Source: an uncultured Polaribacter sp.
Lineage (GTDB): Bacteria; Bacteroidota; Bacteroidia; Flavobacteriales; Flavobacteriaceae
Assembly: GCA_905480405.1 (NCBI GenBank)
Contig: CAJQQH010000048.1
Span: 1 to 54,997 of the forward strand
Reading direction: 5' to 3'
Length of the DNA: 54,997 bases
Shown here: positions 1 through 8,519 of the stretch, piece by piece
Layout of the letters: every line of letters starts with the position of its first letter
Numbering within the stretch: the first letter of the stretch is position 1
Program-made: the position numbers and the translations under genes
Notes under the pieces: generated by a model
What the model saw: only the letters and a program-made list of their open reading frames with translations
What the model was told of the DNA's origin: nothing
Databases searched by the model: none

Positions 1-306
1 AGAGAGAAAAATTTAAGAAAATATAATTTCTTTATGAAAAATGAGATTAAGAAGTTTTCTAAAGAATTAGCGGAATTAAGCTTGCGAAATAATGAAGAGC
101 CTAAAAAGGAGAGTATAGAAAATTTAAGTGTTAGAGAAAGAGAAATTTTCGATTTAATTACTTTTGGTAAATCAAATAAAGAAATTGCAAGCGAAGCAAA
201 CATCTCTGTAAATACAGTAAAGTTTCATGTAAAAAATATTTATGGAAAATTAAATATTAAAAAAAGAAAAGATCTATTATTTATAGATAACTCCTTTAAA
301 CGTTAG
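1..306 (+). CDS. C-terminal end of a LuxR-type HTH regulator (5' truncated by window edge)
   Basis: The frame is open from base 1, so the Met codon at 34 is probably internal and 101 residues of a longer protein are visible. The last ~60 residues form a LuxR/GerE helix-turn-helix: SVREREIFDLITFGKSNKEI, then the recognition region NISVNTVKFHVKNIYGKLNI. The family binds DNA as a dimer through this domain. In Flavobacteria such C-terminal HTHs often follow TPR repeats and a membrane helix, but nothing upstream is visible, so the sensor part is unknown. A Lys/Glu-rich, probably helical linker precedes the HTH. The gene ends in TAG and is followed by a bidirectional terminator at 422-447. The domain is certain; the full-length architecture is not. 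Confidence 0.8.
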   Translation, partial: REKNLRKYNFFMKNEIKKFSKELAELSLRNNEEPKKESIENLSVREREIFDLITFGKSNKEIASEANISVNTVKFHVKNIYGKLNIKKRKDLLFIDNSFKR

Positions 307-421
307 TTATTCTTGGTGTAACTACCCTAATACTACCCCAAAACTACCCTTTTGAGTTTAAGTTTTAATTATAATAAAGTCTATTTTTGAATTAGTTATA
401 AGTTCCCCCAATTTATACTTT

Positions 422-450
422 AAGCCTTCATTTTTCAATGAAGGCTTTTT
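422..450. terminator. Bidirectional intrinsic terminator
   Basis: Perfect 11-bp stem (AAGCCTTCATT, 422-432, with 437-447) and a 4-nt loop, flanked by T on one side and A on the other. It serves the LuxR-type gene on the plus strand and the BtuF-like gene on the minus strand. Confidence 0.85.
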
Positions 451-1581
451 TTATTTCATCTTCTCAAAAAAAGTAAACTCGTACTTTTGTAGTAAATCAG
501 GATTTGTAATTTTAATAATATCTTTTAAAACTAAATCTGGTCTTGTAGATGCTAATTCATAATATATAACACCTCCAGTTTTTCCTTTTTTAGTTGATGG
601 AGTATAAATATTATCGGTATTAAAAGCTTTAAATTTTGTATATAATTTATTGCTTTTTAATAATTGTTCTTTGGATGAAAAATAACCAGGGGCAATCCAA
701 AAATCTGCATTTTGAGCTTTTTCAAAAACACTTTCGAAGCTTAAAGACAAACTTCCTTTTCCTTTAGAATCTTTCCATAGGTAGTTAACATTTGCATCAT
801 TTAAAAACCGAGCAACAAAACTTTCACCTGCAGGTAAGTTCCAAATATCTTTACTCATTATTGCACCAGATAAAATTGTTGCTTTTTTGTCTGATTTTTC
901 TGCTAGTGTTACAGCATCAAGGTAATTAGCCTCAATGACATTAAAAATACTATCCGCTTGTTTTTCTTTATCAAATAAAACCCCAAAGAATTTAATCCAT
1001 TCTGCTCTTCCTAAAGGTGTTTGTTCTAACCAATCTCCATTGTAAATTACATCTATTCCGGCTTTTTTAATTGTAGTTAAACTTTTATTTGCAGATGAAA
1101 CACTGTATCCAACCACTAATTGTGGTTTTAAATCTAACAAAATTTCTGTATTTAAAGAGTTCTCTTTTCCAATTTCTTTAATGATTCCATTATCAATTAA
1201 AGCTCTTGTTTTTTCTGATGAAATATATTTAGAATAGGGAAAACCTACAATAGATGTTTCTTCATTTAATAATTCCACCATAGGAATATGTGTTGTAGAT
1301 GTAACAACTATTCTTTTAACAGGAGTGAAGATTGTGTTTAATTGGGGTGTTTTTTTATCACTTTTATTTTTAATGTAATACTCAAAAATTTCATTTGAGT
1401 TTTGGTAAGCAGAATTAATAATTAACTTTTTAACTCCGTTCTCGTATACAATATCAAAACCTTTAGCATACTTAATAGTACTTTTTGATTTTACATTTTT
1501 ATCTACTTTTAAGATTTCTTTTTTACAAGAAAAAGAGAATAATATAAATACAAATGCAGTTAGTAATTTTATAGTTTTCAT
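451..1581 (-). CDS. ABC-type cobalamin/iron-complex substrate-binding lipoprotein (BtuF/FepB-like)
   Basis: A 376-residue class III periplasmic binding protein. The N-terminus is a lipoprotein signal peptide ending LFSFSC, so it is probably anchored to a membrane facing the periplasm. The body has the BtuF/FepB pattern: first lobe starting near the motif IVVTSTTHIPMVELL, a central helix, and a second lobe including LSFESVFEKAQNADFWI. Such proteins deliver vitamin B12, heme or ferric complexes to an inner-membrane ABC importer. It lies back to back with a BtuB-like receptor controlled by a cobalamin riboswitch, so B12 or a corrinoid is the likely ligand; that is inferred from context. No BtuCD genes are in the window. 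The riboswitch lies on the other strand, so this gene would not be controlled by it. Confidence 0.8.
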   Translation of the reverse strand: MKTIKLLTAFVFILFSFSCKKEILKVDKNVKSKSTIKYAKGFDIVYENGVKKLIINSAYQNSNEIFEYYIKNKSDKKTPQLNTIFTPVKRIVVTSTTHIPMVELLNEETSIVGFPYSKYISSEKTRALIDNGIIKEIGKENSLNTEILLDLKPQLVVGYSVSSANKSLTTIKKAGIDVIYNGDWLEQTPLGRAEWIKFFGVLFDKEKQADSIFNVIEANYLDAVTLAEKSDKKATILSGAIMSKDIWNLPAGESFVARFLNDANVNYLWKDSKGKGSLSLSFESVFEKAQNADFWIAPGYFSSKEQLLKSNKLYTKFKAFNTDNIYTPSTKKGKTGGVIYYELASTRPDLVLKDIIKITNPDLLQKYEFTFFEKMK

Positions 1582-1615
1582 CTAAAATAATTTGAGAACA
1601 AGATTACAAAAATGT

Positions 1616-1645
1616 TTTGTAATATCAATTTATAAACTACATTTG
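1616..1645 (+). promoter_or_regulatory. Bacteroidetes-type promoter of the riboswitch/btuB unit
   Basis: TTTG at 1616-1619 and TACATTTG at 1638-1645 (TAnnTTTG consensus) are separated by 18 nt. The expected start of transcription, about 7 nt downstream, falls at the first bases of the riboswitch. Confidence 0.65.
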
Positions 1646-1650
1646 TCGCG

Positions 1651-1890
1651 ATTTTCGGTTTTGATGTAATTGTCATTTTTACATCAAATTAAAAGGGAAT
1701 CTGGTTTAAATCCAGAACTGTTCCCGCAACTGTAAGTTTATTGTTGAAATTTATTTCGATACCTCTTTAGAGGATGTTATTAACTCTTTTACCACTGACA
1801 TTTATGTTGGGAAGGTATAATAACATAAAAACAAGTCAGGAGACCTGCCATTAATCACGAGTTAAAAAACTTTCGGGATAAAAGTTTATG
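1651..1890 (+). ncRNA. Cobalamin riboswitch
   Basis: Conserved blocks of the adenosylcobalamin riboswitch appear in the right order. A 10-bp hairpin (1660-1669 with 1679-1688) comes first, then AAAAGGGAAT at 1691-1700, the P5-like CTGG...CCAG stem, the B12-box core TTCCCGCAACTGTAAG (1721-1736), and GTCAGGAGACCTGCC (1835-1849). A final 7-bp hairpin AAACTTT/AAAGTTT (1867-1887) has a CGGGATA loop and fits the regulatory P13 arm that docks on the aptamer when ligand is bound. It precedes the BtuB-like receptor by ~60 nt, so bound cobalamin would be expected to turn receptor expression down, most simply by blocking translation, as no U-tract follows. Confidence 0.93.
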
Positions 1891-1949
1891 TACTAATCTA
1901 TTTTTGTACACAAAATTTACCTGATTTATTGTAAATCAAATTTATTAAA

Positions 1950-3899
1950 ATGAAAAAACAATTATTAATTGTTGGTGTATTGGCATGTAGTTTTGTCAGC
2001 ACAAATCTTTCTGCTCAACAAAAAGAAGCTCAGAAAGAAAAAGTAGAAACTTTAAATGAAGTTGTAGTAACTGCAACTAAATTTAATCTTAAAAAGGAAA
2101 ACACGGGTAAAGTAATTCATAAAATTACCCAAAAAGAATTAGAGCAAAATGCAGGTAAAAGTGTAATTGAAATTTTAAATACAATTGCTGGTATAGATGT
2201 TAGGGGTGTAAATTCTAATGCATCTGAGCCAAGAGGAATTAATATTAGAGGAGGAAGAAGTAGACAGGTTTTAGTGTTAATTGATGGTGTTCCTGTAACA
2301 GATCAATCTGCTATAAATCAAGAGTTTGATTTGCGTTTATTAGCAGTTAGTCAAATAGAATCTATAGAAATTTTAAAAGGAGCTTCTTCAACGCTTTATG
2401 GTTCTGGAGCAGCAACAGCTGTTATTAATATTATTTTAAAGAAAGCATCTAAAGATAAAATTTCTGGTTCTTTTGAAACAAGTGTTGGTACAAATAATAC
2501 TGCAAATGTAAAAGGTAGTGGTTTGTCTGATAAAAACCAGAATGTAACTGTAAATGGTACTTTAGGGAAGGTTAATTTTTTAGGATCTTTTAGCTTAACG
2601 GGTGTAGATGGTATGTCTGCAGCAAAGAGTGATTCTAATGCAGAATTTGCAACTGATTCTTTTTATTCTAAAAACGGATTGTTAAAAGTTGGATATACTT
2701 TGAATGATAAATTAAGTATCGAAACATTTTTAAATTATGATGAATTTGAATATGATTTTGATGGTGGAGCGTTTTCGGATAGTGATGTAAATACAGGTAA
2801 TCAAGAACAATTTAGAGTTGGAGTTAAACCTAAATTCAATTATAAGAACGGACAAGTTTATTTATTAGCTTCTGCAAATGTTGTAGAAAGAGATTTAAAA
2901 CAATACAATTCTTGGGCAGGAACTTTAGATAGTTATGAATTTGTTGGTAGAAGTGTAAACTTAGACTTGGTAAATAAGTATGATTTTCAAGAATCTAATA
3001 TTCAGTTAATTACCGGTGTTAATTATCAAATTCATAGTAATAATACAGTAACTCCTTTTGCTGTAATAGAGAAAGGAACTGCTAACTTTAATACTTTAGA
3101 TCCTTATGCAAGTGTTGTTTATATCTCTGATTATGGATTAAGTGTAAACGTTGGAGGTAGATTAAATGTACACAATGTGTATGGAAATCATTTTGTTTAT
3201 GATGGAAATTTAGCCTACGCTGCATTAAAAAGTGAAGATGTTTCTGTAAAACTTTTAACTTCTTATAGCACTGCATTTATAGCTCCAAGTTTGTATCAAT
3301 TATACGATGGGTTTTCTGGTAATTTAGATTTAAACCCAGAATCTAATAAAACTTTTGAAGCTGGTTTTGATGCAACTTATCAAGATTGGTTACAGTTAGA
3401 TGCTGTTTACTTTAGTAGAAAAGAAGAAGATGCAATTATCTATAGTAATACTACTTTTAAATATGCAAATGGTTCTTCTAATGCAAGTGGATTTGAGGTA
3501 AATACAAAAGTTATACCAACATCATTTTTAGCAGTTAATGCTTCTTATACTTATGTTGCTAAAGATAATTTCGAAGATTTTAACGATTATATACCCGCTA
3601 ATAAATTTGTTGCAAGTTTAGATGTTACAGCGTTAGAAAATGCATTTTTTAATTTTACTTATAGAAATGTAGGTGAGAGAACTTATTTTGATAGATATGG
3701 TTCTTTTGGGAATTTTGGAGATGATGTTATTTTACCAAGTTACCAAGTTTTAGATTTTGCTGCAAATTATAAATTACTAGATGAAACAGTTACTTTTTTT
3801 GGAGCTGTAACTAATTTGCTAAATGAAGATTATGATGATATTTTAGGATACTCTACTAGAGGTAGAAACTTTAAAGTGGGTGTAAGATTACAATTTTAA
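1950..3899 (+). CDS. btuB: TonB-dependent cobalamin receptor (BtuB-like)
   Basis: A 649-residue outer-membrane receptor. A signal peptide ending at NLSAQQ is followed by the TonB-box-like segment EVVVTATK, a plug domain (about residues 50-165; RGGRSRQVLVLIDGVPV and the SIEILKGASSTLYGSGA motif), and a beta-barrel ending in a terminal aromatic residue (VGVRLQF). It is short for a TonB-dependent receptor and has no carboxypeptidase-like N-terminal extension, which fits BtuB rather than SusC-type proteins. The upstream cobalamin riboswitch and the divergent BtuF-like lipoprotein point to vitamin B12 as substrate. ATG start, with no Shine-Dalgarno sequence, as is usual here. Family assignment is strong; the exact corrinoid is inferred. 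Confidence 0.9.
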   Translation: MKKQLLIVGVLACSFVSTNLSAQQKEAQKEKVETLNEVVVTATKFNLKKENTGKVIHKITQKELEQNAGKSVIEILNTIAGIDVRGVNSNASEPRGINIRGGRSRQVLVLIDGVPVTDQSAINQEFDLRLLAVSQIESIEILKGASSTLYGSGAATAVINIILKKASKDKISGSFETSVGTNNTANVKGSGLSDKNQNVTVNGTLGKVNFLGSFSLTGVDGMSAAKSDSNAEFATDSFYSKNGLLKVGYTLNDKLSIETFLNYDEFEYDFDGGAFSDSDVNTGNQEQFRVGVKPKFNYKNGQVYLLASANVVERDLKQYNSWAGTLDSYEFVGRSVNLDLVNKYDFQESNIQLITGVNYQIHSNNTVTPFAVIEKGTANFNTLDPYASVVYISDYGLSVNVGGRLNVHNVYGNHFVYDGNLAYAALKSEDVSVKLLTSYSTAFIAPSLYQLYDGFSGNLDLNPESNKTFEAGFDATYQDWLQLDAVYFSRKEEDAIIYSNTTFKYANGSSNASGFEVNTKVIPTSFLAVNASYTYVAKDNFEDFNDYIPANKFVASLDVTALENAFFNFTYRNVGERTYFDRYGSFGNFGDDVILPSYQVLDFAANYKLLDETVTFFGAVTNLLNEDYDDILGYSTRGRNFKVGVRLQF

Positions 3900-3940
3900 A
3901 TTTTTCCCCTCAATTTATGAAACTCATGTTTCTTAAATAT

Positions 3941-3972
3941 AAAGCCTTCTTTAATTAGAAGGCTTTTTTATT
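3941..3972. terminator. Bidirectional intrinsic terminator
   Basis: 10-bp stem AAAGCCTTCT (3941-3950) with 3957-3966, loop TTAATT, followed by T-rich sequence. It separates convergent btuB and the SatD operon. Confidence 0.85.
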
Positions 3973-4485
3973 TTACAACAATTTTCTTACTTCATTTTTT
4001 ATAAATGAAATTCCGGTTTCTGTTGGTGGTAATACTTTGGTATATTCTATCAGTACTTTTTCTCTGAAATCACTTGCTGTATCTGATATTTCTGCAATTT
4101 GTTTTAACTTGTTTAAAACAGCGTTTTTAACAGTAATAATTGTGGTCCAAGTTGTATCCGAAATGTAAACTTGTTGCACTAAATTATGTTCTAATTCTTG
4201 TTCTATGTTACCAATTAATAGTTGTAAATAATCGTTTGTATTATTAGAAATAGGTTTAATTCTAACTAACATTTTTACGGGATTTATACGTTCACAAAAT
4301 AAAAGCATTCGTTCGTAAGCTTGTAATTTTATGGGTAAAGAATCTTTCCTTTTTTGAGCTAAAAGCTCAAGGTTTTTGTCAGAATTTTGTTGTTTCGTAA
4401 AACCATTAAACATGTAGTAGGCTACTAAACCTGTTACAATGGCAGGTAAAACATATGCAACGCTTTCTATTAATTTGTCTTCCAT
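3973..4485 (-). CDS. Small membrane-anchored protein of unknown function
   Basis: 170 residues, not recognised with certainty; it resembles an uncharacterised flavobacterial family. One N-terminal transmembrane helix (about residues 8-28, VAYVLPAIVTGLVAYYMF) is followed by a soluble, mostly helical region with charged heptad-like stretches and no Cys pairs or enzyme motif. It is the last gene of a three-gene minus-strand operon: SatD, DUF3307, this gene, with 2-3 nt between them. The tight spacing suggests translation coupled to the DUF3307 gene. It may be an accessory subunit of that pair, although family members may also occur elsewhere. Terminator at 3941-3966. Confidence 0.6.
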   Translation of the reverse strand: MEDKLIESVAYVLPAIVTGLVAYYMFNGFTKQQNSDKNLELLAQKRKDSLPIKLQAYERMLLFCERINPVKMLVRIKPISNNTNDYLQLLIGNIEQELEHNLVQQVYISDTTWTTIITVKNAVLNKLKQIAEISDTASDFREKVLIEYTKVLPPTETGISFIKNEVRKLL

Positions 4486-4488
4486 AAA

Positions 4489-5208
4489 CTATAATAAATT
4501 TAATATTTGCAAATATAGAATTCCTAAAAAGATAGCAAAACCAAAACTTAATAAAGTACCAATTAAAATATACTCTGTTAGTTTTCTATCTTTAGAAGAC
4601 GTTAAATCTCCAAACCTAAAAACCGATTTTGCTGCCAATAAAAAACCAATTGCTTCCCAATGATTTGTTATCACAAAAATAAAAACAAATAGTCGTTCTA
4701 AAATACCAATATAACGACCTGCTTTTGCGAGAGAATCGTTGTTTTCTTTTTTACTTTCTGGGTTCCATTGTGTAATTATTATTTTAATAATTATAGCAGA
4801 AACGGATGTTGTCATTAATATAGCAATTAGAAGTAATAGATTTTTTTCTGTAATTAAACTTTCTATTGGTATTGAAAAACCTGTATATAAAAGACTAACA
4901 AATACTAAAACTGTAATATGTAAAACTTGGTCAAGAATAAACCAAACTCGTTTTGTTTTCTTCTTTTGCAGATAGAGTTTTAAAACATCAATTATATAAT
5001 GAGATGTAATTATTAGTATAAAACCTAGCCAGTACTCCTTTAGATTAAACTGAATAAAAAGTAATAGTAAAATTGCATGTATGCCAATATGAAAATATAA
5101 TTTTAAAGACTTAATTTTATTTTCTTCTTTGTTTTTAACCCATTTTTCTGGTTGAAATATAAAATCACCGAGAATATGTGCCAACAAAATTTTTAAAAAT
5201 AATAGCAT
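4489..5208 (-). CDS. DUF3307 multi-pass membrane protein
   Basis: 239 residues with about six or seven hydrophobic helices. The N-terminal half carries the DUF3307 signature AHILGDFIFQPEKWVKNKEE. Polar pairs spaced four residues apart fall on successive helices: H11/D15, H40/H44, H70/D74 and D93/H97. That spacing puts both side chains on one helix face and looks like a buried metal site, as in membrane metallohydrolases. This is my reading; no activity is established that I know of. The stop is 2-3 nt from both neighbours, in operon with SatD upstream. DUF3307 genes are often found next to SatD genes, so the two probably act together. Confidence 0.8.
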   Translation of the reverse strand: MLLFLKILLAHILGDFIFQPEKWVKNKEENKIKSLKLYFHIGIHAILLLLFIQFNLKEYWLGFILIITSHYIIDVLKLYLQKKKTKRVWFILDQVLHITVLVFVSLLYTGFSIPIESLITEKNLLLLIAILMTTSVSAIIIKIIITQWNPESKKENNDSLAKAGRYIGILERLFVFIFVITNHWEAIGFLLAAKSVFRFGDLTSSKDRKLTEYILIGTLLSFGFAIFLGILYLQILNLL

Positions 5209-5210
5209 TT

Positions 5211-5828
5211 TTATTCGTTTGTTTTTTGCTTAATTAATTTTTTAAAACGTTTTTCTAACTTCATAATCTGTTCAAAACCAGCACGTTTTTGTCTTTCGCT
5301 AACACTGCTTTGAGTAATGCCTAAAATAGTTGCTATTTCATTTTGAGTACTATTTTTTGATTCTAACGAGAGTTTAAAAACTTCCGCAGAATTTTTTGTC
5401 CAAGAATCTATTGTTAATAAAGCTAAATCAAACGCAATATTAAATTCATCATCTAAGTCTTGCCAAGGTGTTTTAATCGCGATTGTTTGTTTTTTTAAAT
5501 AATTATCGAAAGCAAAACCAGAGTTGATAAAAGCCTCTCCGTTTGCTTCTGTTATCCTGTCAGAATTAAACTCTTTATTTCCTATTCCAATACCAATTCT
5601 CACATCAATATTTACTGTAGATTTTAAATGAGATTTTAATTTTAAAGCAGTGTAAAGAGTTTCTTCAGGATTTTCTATTTCTAACTGAAAGCTATCTCCT
5701 CTGTAAATTTGCCAATATTTAGGAGATTCACCAAAAGTATCTAAGATTTCTTTTAAGCTATTTAGCCAATAATTATCTTCTTTCTTTCTAGAATTTATAA
5801 TATCACCTGTTAGAATACTAATCATCAT
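5211..5828 (-). CDS. SatD family protein: cyclase-like domain plus C-terminal HTH
   Basis: 205 residues. The N-terminal ~110 match the class III nucleotide-cyclase layout: TGDIINSR (metal-ligand Asp position, D9), YRGDSFQ (second Asp, D45), RIGIGIG (77-83), and ANGEAFINSGFAFD (95-108), where cyclases have G..VN.AAR. Residues ~160-182 form a helix-turn-helix (NEIATILGITQSSVSERQKR). SatD is named after the streptococcal sat operon; its biochemical role is not settled as far as I know. It is the first gene of a three-gene operon with DUF3307. Two Met codons start the protein; either could be used. The presence of both Asp residues suggests that nucleotide binding or catalysis is possible, but this is inference. 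Confidence 0.8.
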   Translation of the reverse strand: MMISILTGDIINSRKKEDNYWLNSLKEILDTFGESPKYWQIYRGDSFQLEIENPEETLYTALKLKSHLKSTVNIDVRIGIGIGNKEFNSDRITEANGEAFINSGFAFDNYLKKQTIAIKTPWQDLDDEFNIAFDLALLTIDSWTKNSAEVFKLSLESKNSTQNEIATILGITQSSVSERQKRAGFEQIMKLEKRFKKLIKQKTNE

Positions 5829-5893
5829 TACTATGAAATTTTAGCTAAGATATAATTTATTGTGTTTAAAAACTAAAAATATTGTCTTTAAAC

Positions 5894-5931
5894 CCGATAT
5901 TTTAAAATATAGGCTAATTAACCGATATTTT
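5894..5931. repeat. Direct repeat CCGATATTTT upstream of satD (candidate operator)
   Basis: CCGATATTTT occurs at 5894-5903 and again at 5922-5931, 28 nt apart (close to three helical turns), about 70-100 nt upstream of the SatD start codon. This could be a site for the SatD HTH itself. In AT-rich DNA a 10-mer repeat may be chance. Confidence 0.3.
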
Positions 5932-6065
5932 TTATTATCTGTTTAGAAGCATATATTTTGCTGCTTTTAAAATGAATAATTTGTTGATAAAAATGAGGAG
6001 TCTTTTTTTATAGAAACGAATAGTTTAGCTAATTTCACGTTTTCAAATTCTTTTAAAACAAACTA

Positions 6066-8387
6066 TTGAATACATATTTAGATTCTTTAAACGAAGCTCA
6101 AAGACAAGCAGTTGTACAGAAAGATGGCCCAATGATTATTATTGCTGGTGCTGGTTCTGGTAAAACACGTGTATTAACCTACAGAATTGCTCATTTAATG
6201 CAGCAAGGAGTCGATTCTTTTAATATTCTTTCGCTAACATTTACCAACAAAGCAGCAAAGGAAATGAAAGCTAGAATTGGCGGTGTTGTGGGAAATAGTG
6301 AGTCAAAAAATTTATGGATGGGAACGTTCCACTCCGTTTTTGCACGAATTTTAAGAACGGAAGCAGATAAATTAGGTTTTCCAACAAACTTTACAATTTA
6401 CGATTCTCAAGACTCAGTTCGTTTAATTTCTTCTATTATTAAAGAAATGGGGTTAGACAAAGAACGTTATAAATCGAAGCAAGTTTTAGGTAGAATTTCG
6501 TCTTTTAAAAATAGTTTGGTTACTGTAAAAGCTTATAATAACAATCCAGAATACCTTAAACAAGATACCGAAGCGAGTAGACCAAAAATAGGAGAAATCT
6601 ATAAAGCGTATGTAGATAGATGCTTTAAGGCTGGTGCTATGGATTTTGATGATTTATTGCTAAGAACTAACGAATTACTTGCTCGTTTTCCAGATGTTTT
6701 GGCAAAATATCAAGATCGATTTAGATATATTATGGTAGATGAGTATCAAGATACAAATCATTCTCAATATATTGTTGTTAGGGCTTTAGCCGATAAATTT
6801 GGAAACATTTGTGTCGTTGGTGATGATTCGCAAAGTATATATAGTTTTAGGGGAGCAAATATTCAGAATATATTAAATTTTCAGAAAGATTATCCTGATG
6901 TAAAAACCTTTAAATTAGAACAGAATTATAGATCTACAAGTAATATTGTAAATGCAGCCAACTCTGTAATTGAAAAAAATAAAACAAAGTTAGATAAAGA
7001 AGTTTGGACCTCTAATGATCCTGGAGAGCCTATAAATGTAATGCGTACAATTTCCGATGGAGAAGAAGGTAGGTTTGTGGCAAAATCAATTTGGGAAAAC
7101 CAGATGAACCATCAGCTAACTCCAGATGATTTTTGTGTTTTGTACAGAACCAATTCGCAATCTAGAGCTATAGAAGATGCGTTGCGTAAGAAGGGAATTG
7201 ATTATAAGATTTATGGAGGAATGTCTTTTTATCAACGAAAAGAAATTAAAGATCTATTATCTTATTTAAGAATTTTAATCAATCCAAATGATGAAGAAGC
7301 ATTAAAAAGAATTATTAATTACCCTGCAAGAGGAATTGGCGCAACAACTATAGATAAGTTAACTATAGCTGCAAATCATTATAAAAAATCAATTTTCGAA
7401 ATTATAAAATATATCGATAAAATTGATTTAAAAATAAATGCTGGAACAAAAAATAAGCTTCAGAATTTTATGAATATGATGCAGAGTCTACAAATAGAAT
7501 CGCAAACAAAAAATGCATTCGAAATTGCAGAAACTGTTGTAAAAAAGACATTATTAATTAAAGATTTAGAAAAAGACGGTACACCAGAAGCAGTTAGTAA
7601 AGTAGAAAATGTACAAGAACTTTTAAACGGAATTAAAGATTTTATTACCGATAAAATTGAAGAAGGAGAAGACACTTCTTTAACCACTTTTTTAGAAGAT
7701 GTTGCCTTGGCTACAGATTTCGATTCTAATAAAGATGATGATAAACCTAGTGTTTCATTAATGACAATTCACCAATCTAAAGGGTTGGAGTACATGTATG
7801 TATATGTTGTTGGTTTAGAAGAGAATTTATTTCCTTCTGCCATGAGTATGAATACAAGAAGTGAGTTAGAAGAAGAGAGAAGATTGTTTTATGTTGCAAT
7901 TACTAGAGCAGAAAAAGTAGCCTATTTAACGTACGCACAAACTCGTTACAGATGGGGTAAGTTAGTAGATGCAGAACCAAGTAGGTTTTTAGAAGAGATA
8001 GACGATCAATATTTAAATTACATTACGCCTAAAAGTACAAATCCAGCAATCAATAATTTTGTTGATAAAAGTATTTTTGATGATGCACCAAAAGGAATTC
8101 GTTTTCAAAAACCTATTCAGCGTAAAAAAATGGAGCGTAACTTGGTTAAAAAGAAGGAAATAATTATTCCTAAAAATTTAAAAAAAGTTTCTCAAACCAG
8201 TTCTAAAACAAATTTATTTGATGGCAATATTGTTGTTGGTAATTTCGTTGAACATAATAGATTTGGTAGAGGAGAAGTACTTGCTTTAGAAGGAAGTGGC
8301 CCAAACAAAAAAGCAGAAATTAAATTTGGTACTGTAGGTAAAAAGAAGTTATTACTACAGTTTGCTAAATTAAAAGTAATAGGTTAA
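6066..8387 (+). CDS. ATP-dependent DNA helicase, UvrD/PcrA type
   Basis: 773 residues, SF1A helicase. Motifs in order: Q motif (Q12), Walker A GAGSGKT (28-34), motif Ia LTFTNKAAKEM, Walker B DEYQDTN, motif III GDDSQSIYSFRGA, motif IV QNYRS, motif V TIHQSKGLEY, motif VI VAITRAEK. The C-terminal ~50 residues (VGNFVEHNRFGRGEVLALEG) match the small Tudor-like RNA polymerase-interaction domain of PcrA/UvrD. It acts in nucleotide excision repair, replication-fork clearing and removal of stalled polymerase. The start is TTG: an in-frame TAA lies at 6054-6056 and the first residues NTYLDSLNEAQR match the family N-terminus. The gene is divergent from the SatD operon. Confidence 0.95.
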   Translation: MNTYLDSLNEAQRQAVVQKDGPMIIIAGAGSGKTRVLTYRIAHLMQQGVDSFNILSLTFTNKAAKEMKARIGGVVGNSESKNLWMGTFHSVFARILRTEADKLGFPTNFTIYDSQDSVRLISSIIKEMGLDKERYKSKQVLGRISSFKNSLVTVKAYNNNPEYLKQDTEASRPKIGEIYKAYVDRCFKAGAMDFDDLLLRTNELLARFPDVLAKYQDRFRYIMVDEYQDTNHSQYIVVRALADKFGNICVVGDDSQSIYSFRGANIQNILNFQKDYPDVKTFKLEQNYRSTSNIVNAANSVIEKNKTKLDKEVWTSNDPGEPINVMRTISDGEEGRFVAKSIWENQMNHQLTPDDFCVLYRTNSQSRAIEDALRKKGIDYKIYGGMSFYQRKEIKDLLSYLRILINPNDEEALKRIINYPARGIGATTIDKLTIAANHYKKSIFEIIKYIDKIDLKINAGTKNKLQNFMNMMQSLQIESQTKNAFEIAETVVKKTLLIKDLEKDGTPEAVSKVENVQELLNGIKDFITDKIEEGEDTSLTTFLEDVALATDFDSNKDDDKPSVSLMTIHQSKGLEYMYVYVVGLEENLFPSAMSMNTRSELEEERRLFYVAITRAEKVAYLTYAQTRYRWGKLVDAEPSRFLEEIDDQYLNYITPKSTNPAINNFVDKSIFDDAPKGIRFQKPIQRKKMERNLVKKKEIIIPKNLKKVSQTSSKTNLFDGNIVVGNFVEHNRFGRGEVLALEGSGPNKKAEIKFGTVGKKKLLLQFAKLKVIG

Positions 8388-8519
8388 AGTGTTTAAAATT
8401 AAATTTAAATATGTAATCTATAATTGGTAATTATTAATTATTTTGCAACGTTAAAAAACTTCAAAAAAATATAGTTAAAATTTTGATTTTTTTAATCAAG
8501 ACACTTCAAATATAAATAG

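Noticed and set aside
1899..1906. TATTTTTG downstream of the cobalamin riboswitch as a second btuB promoter
   Set aside because: No -33 element at the right distance, and it would bypass the riboswitch; the motif is frequent by chance in AT-rich DNA.
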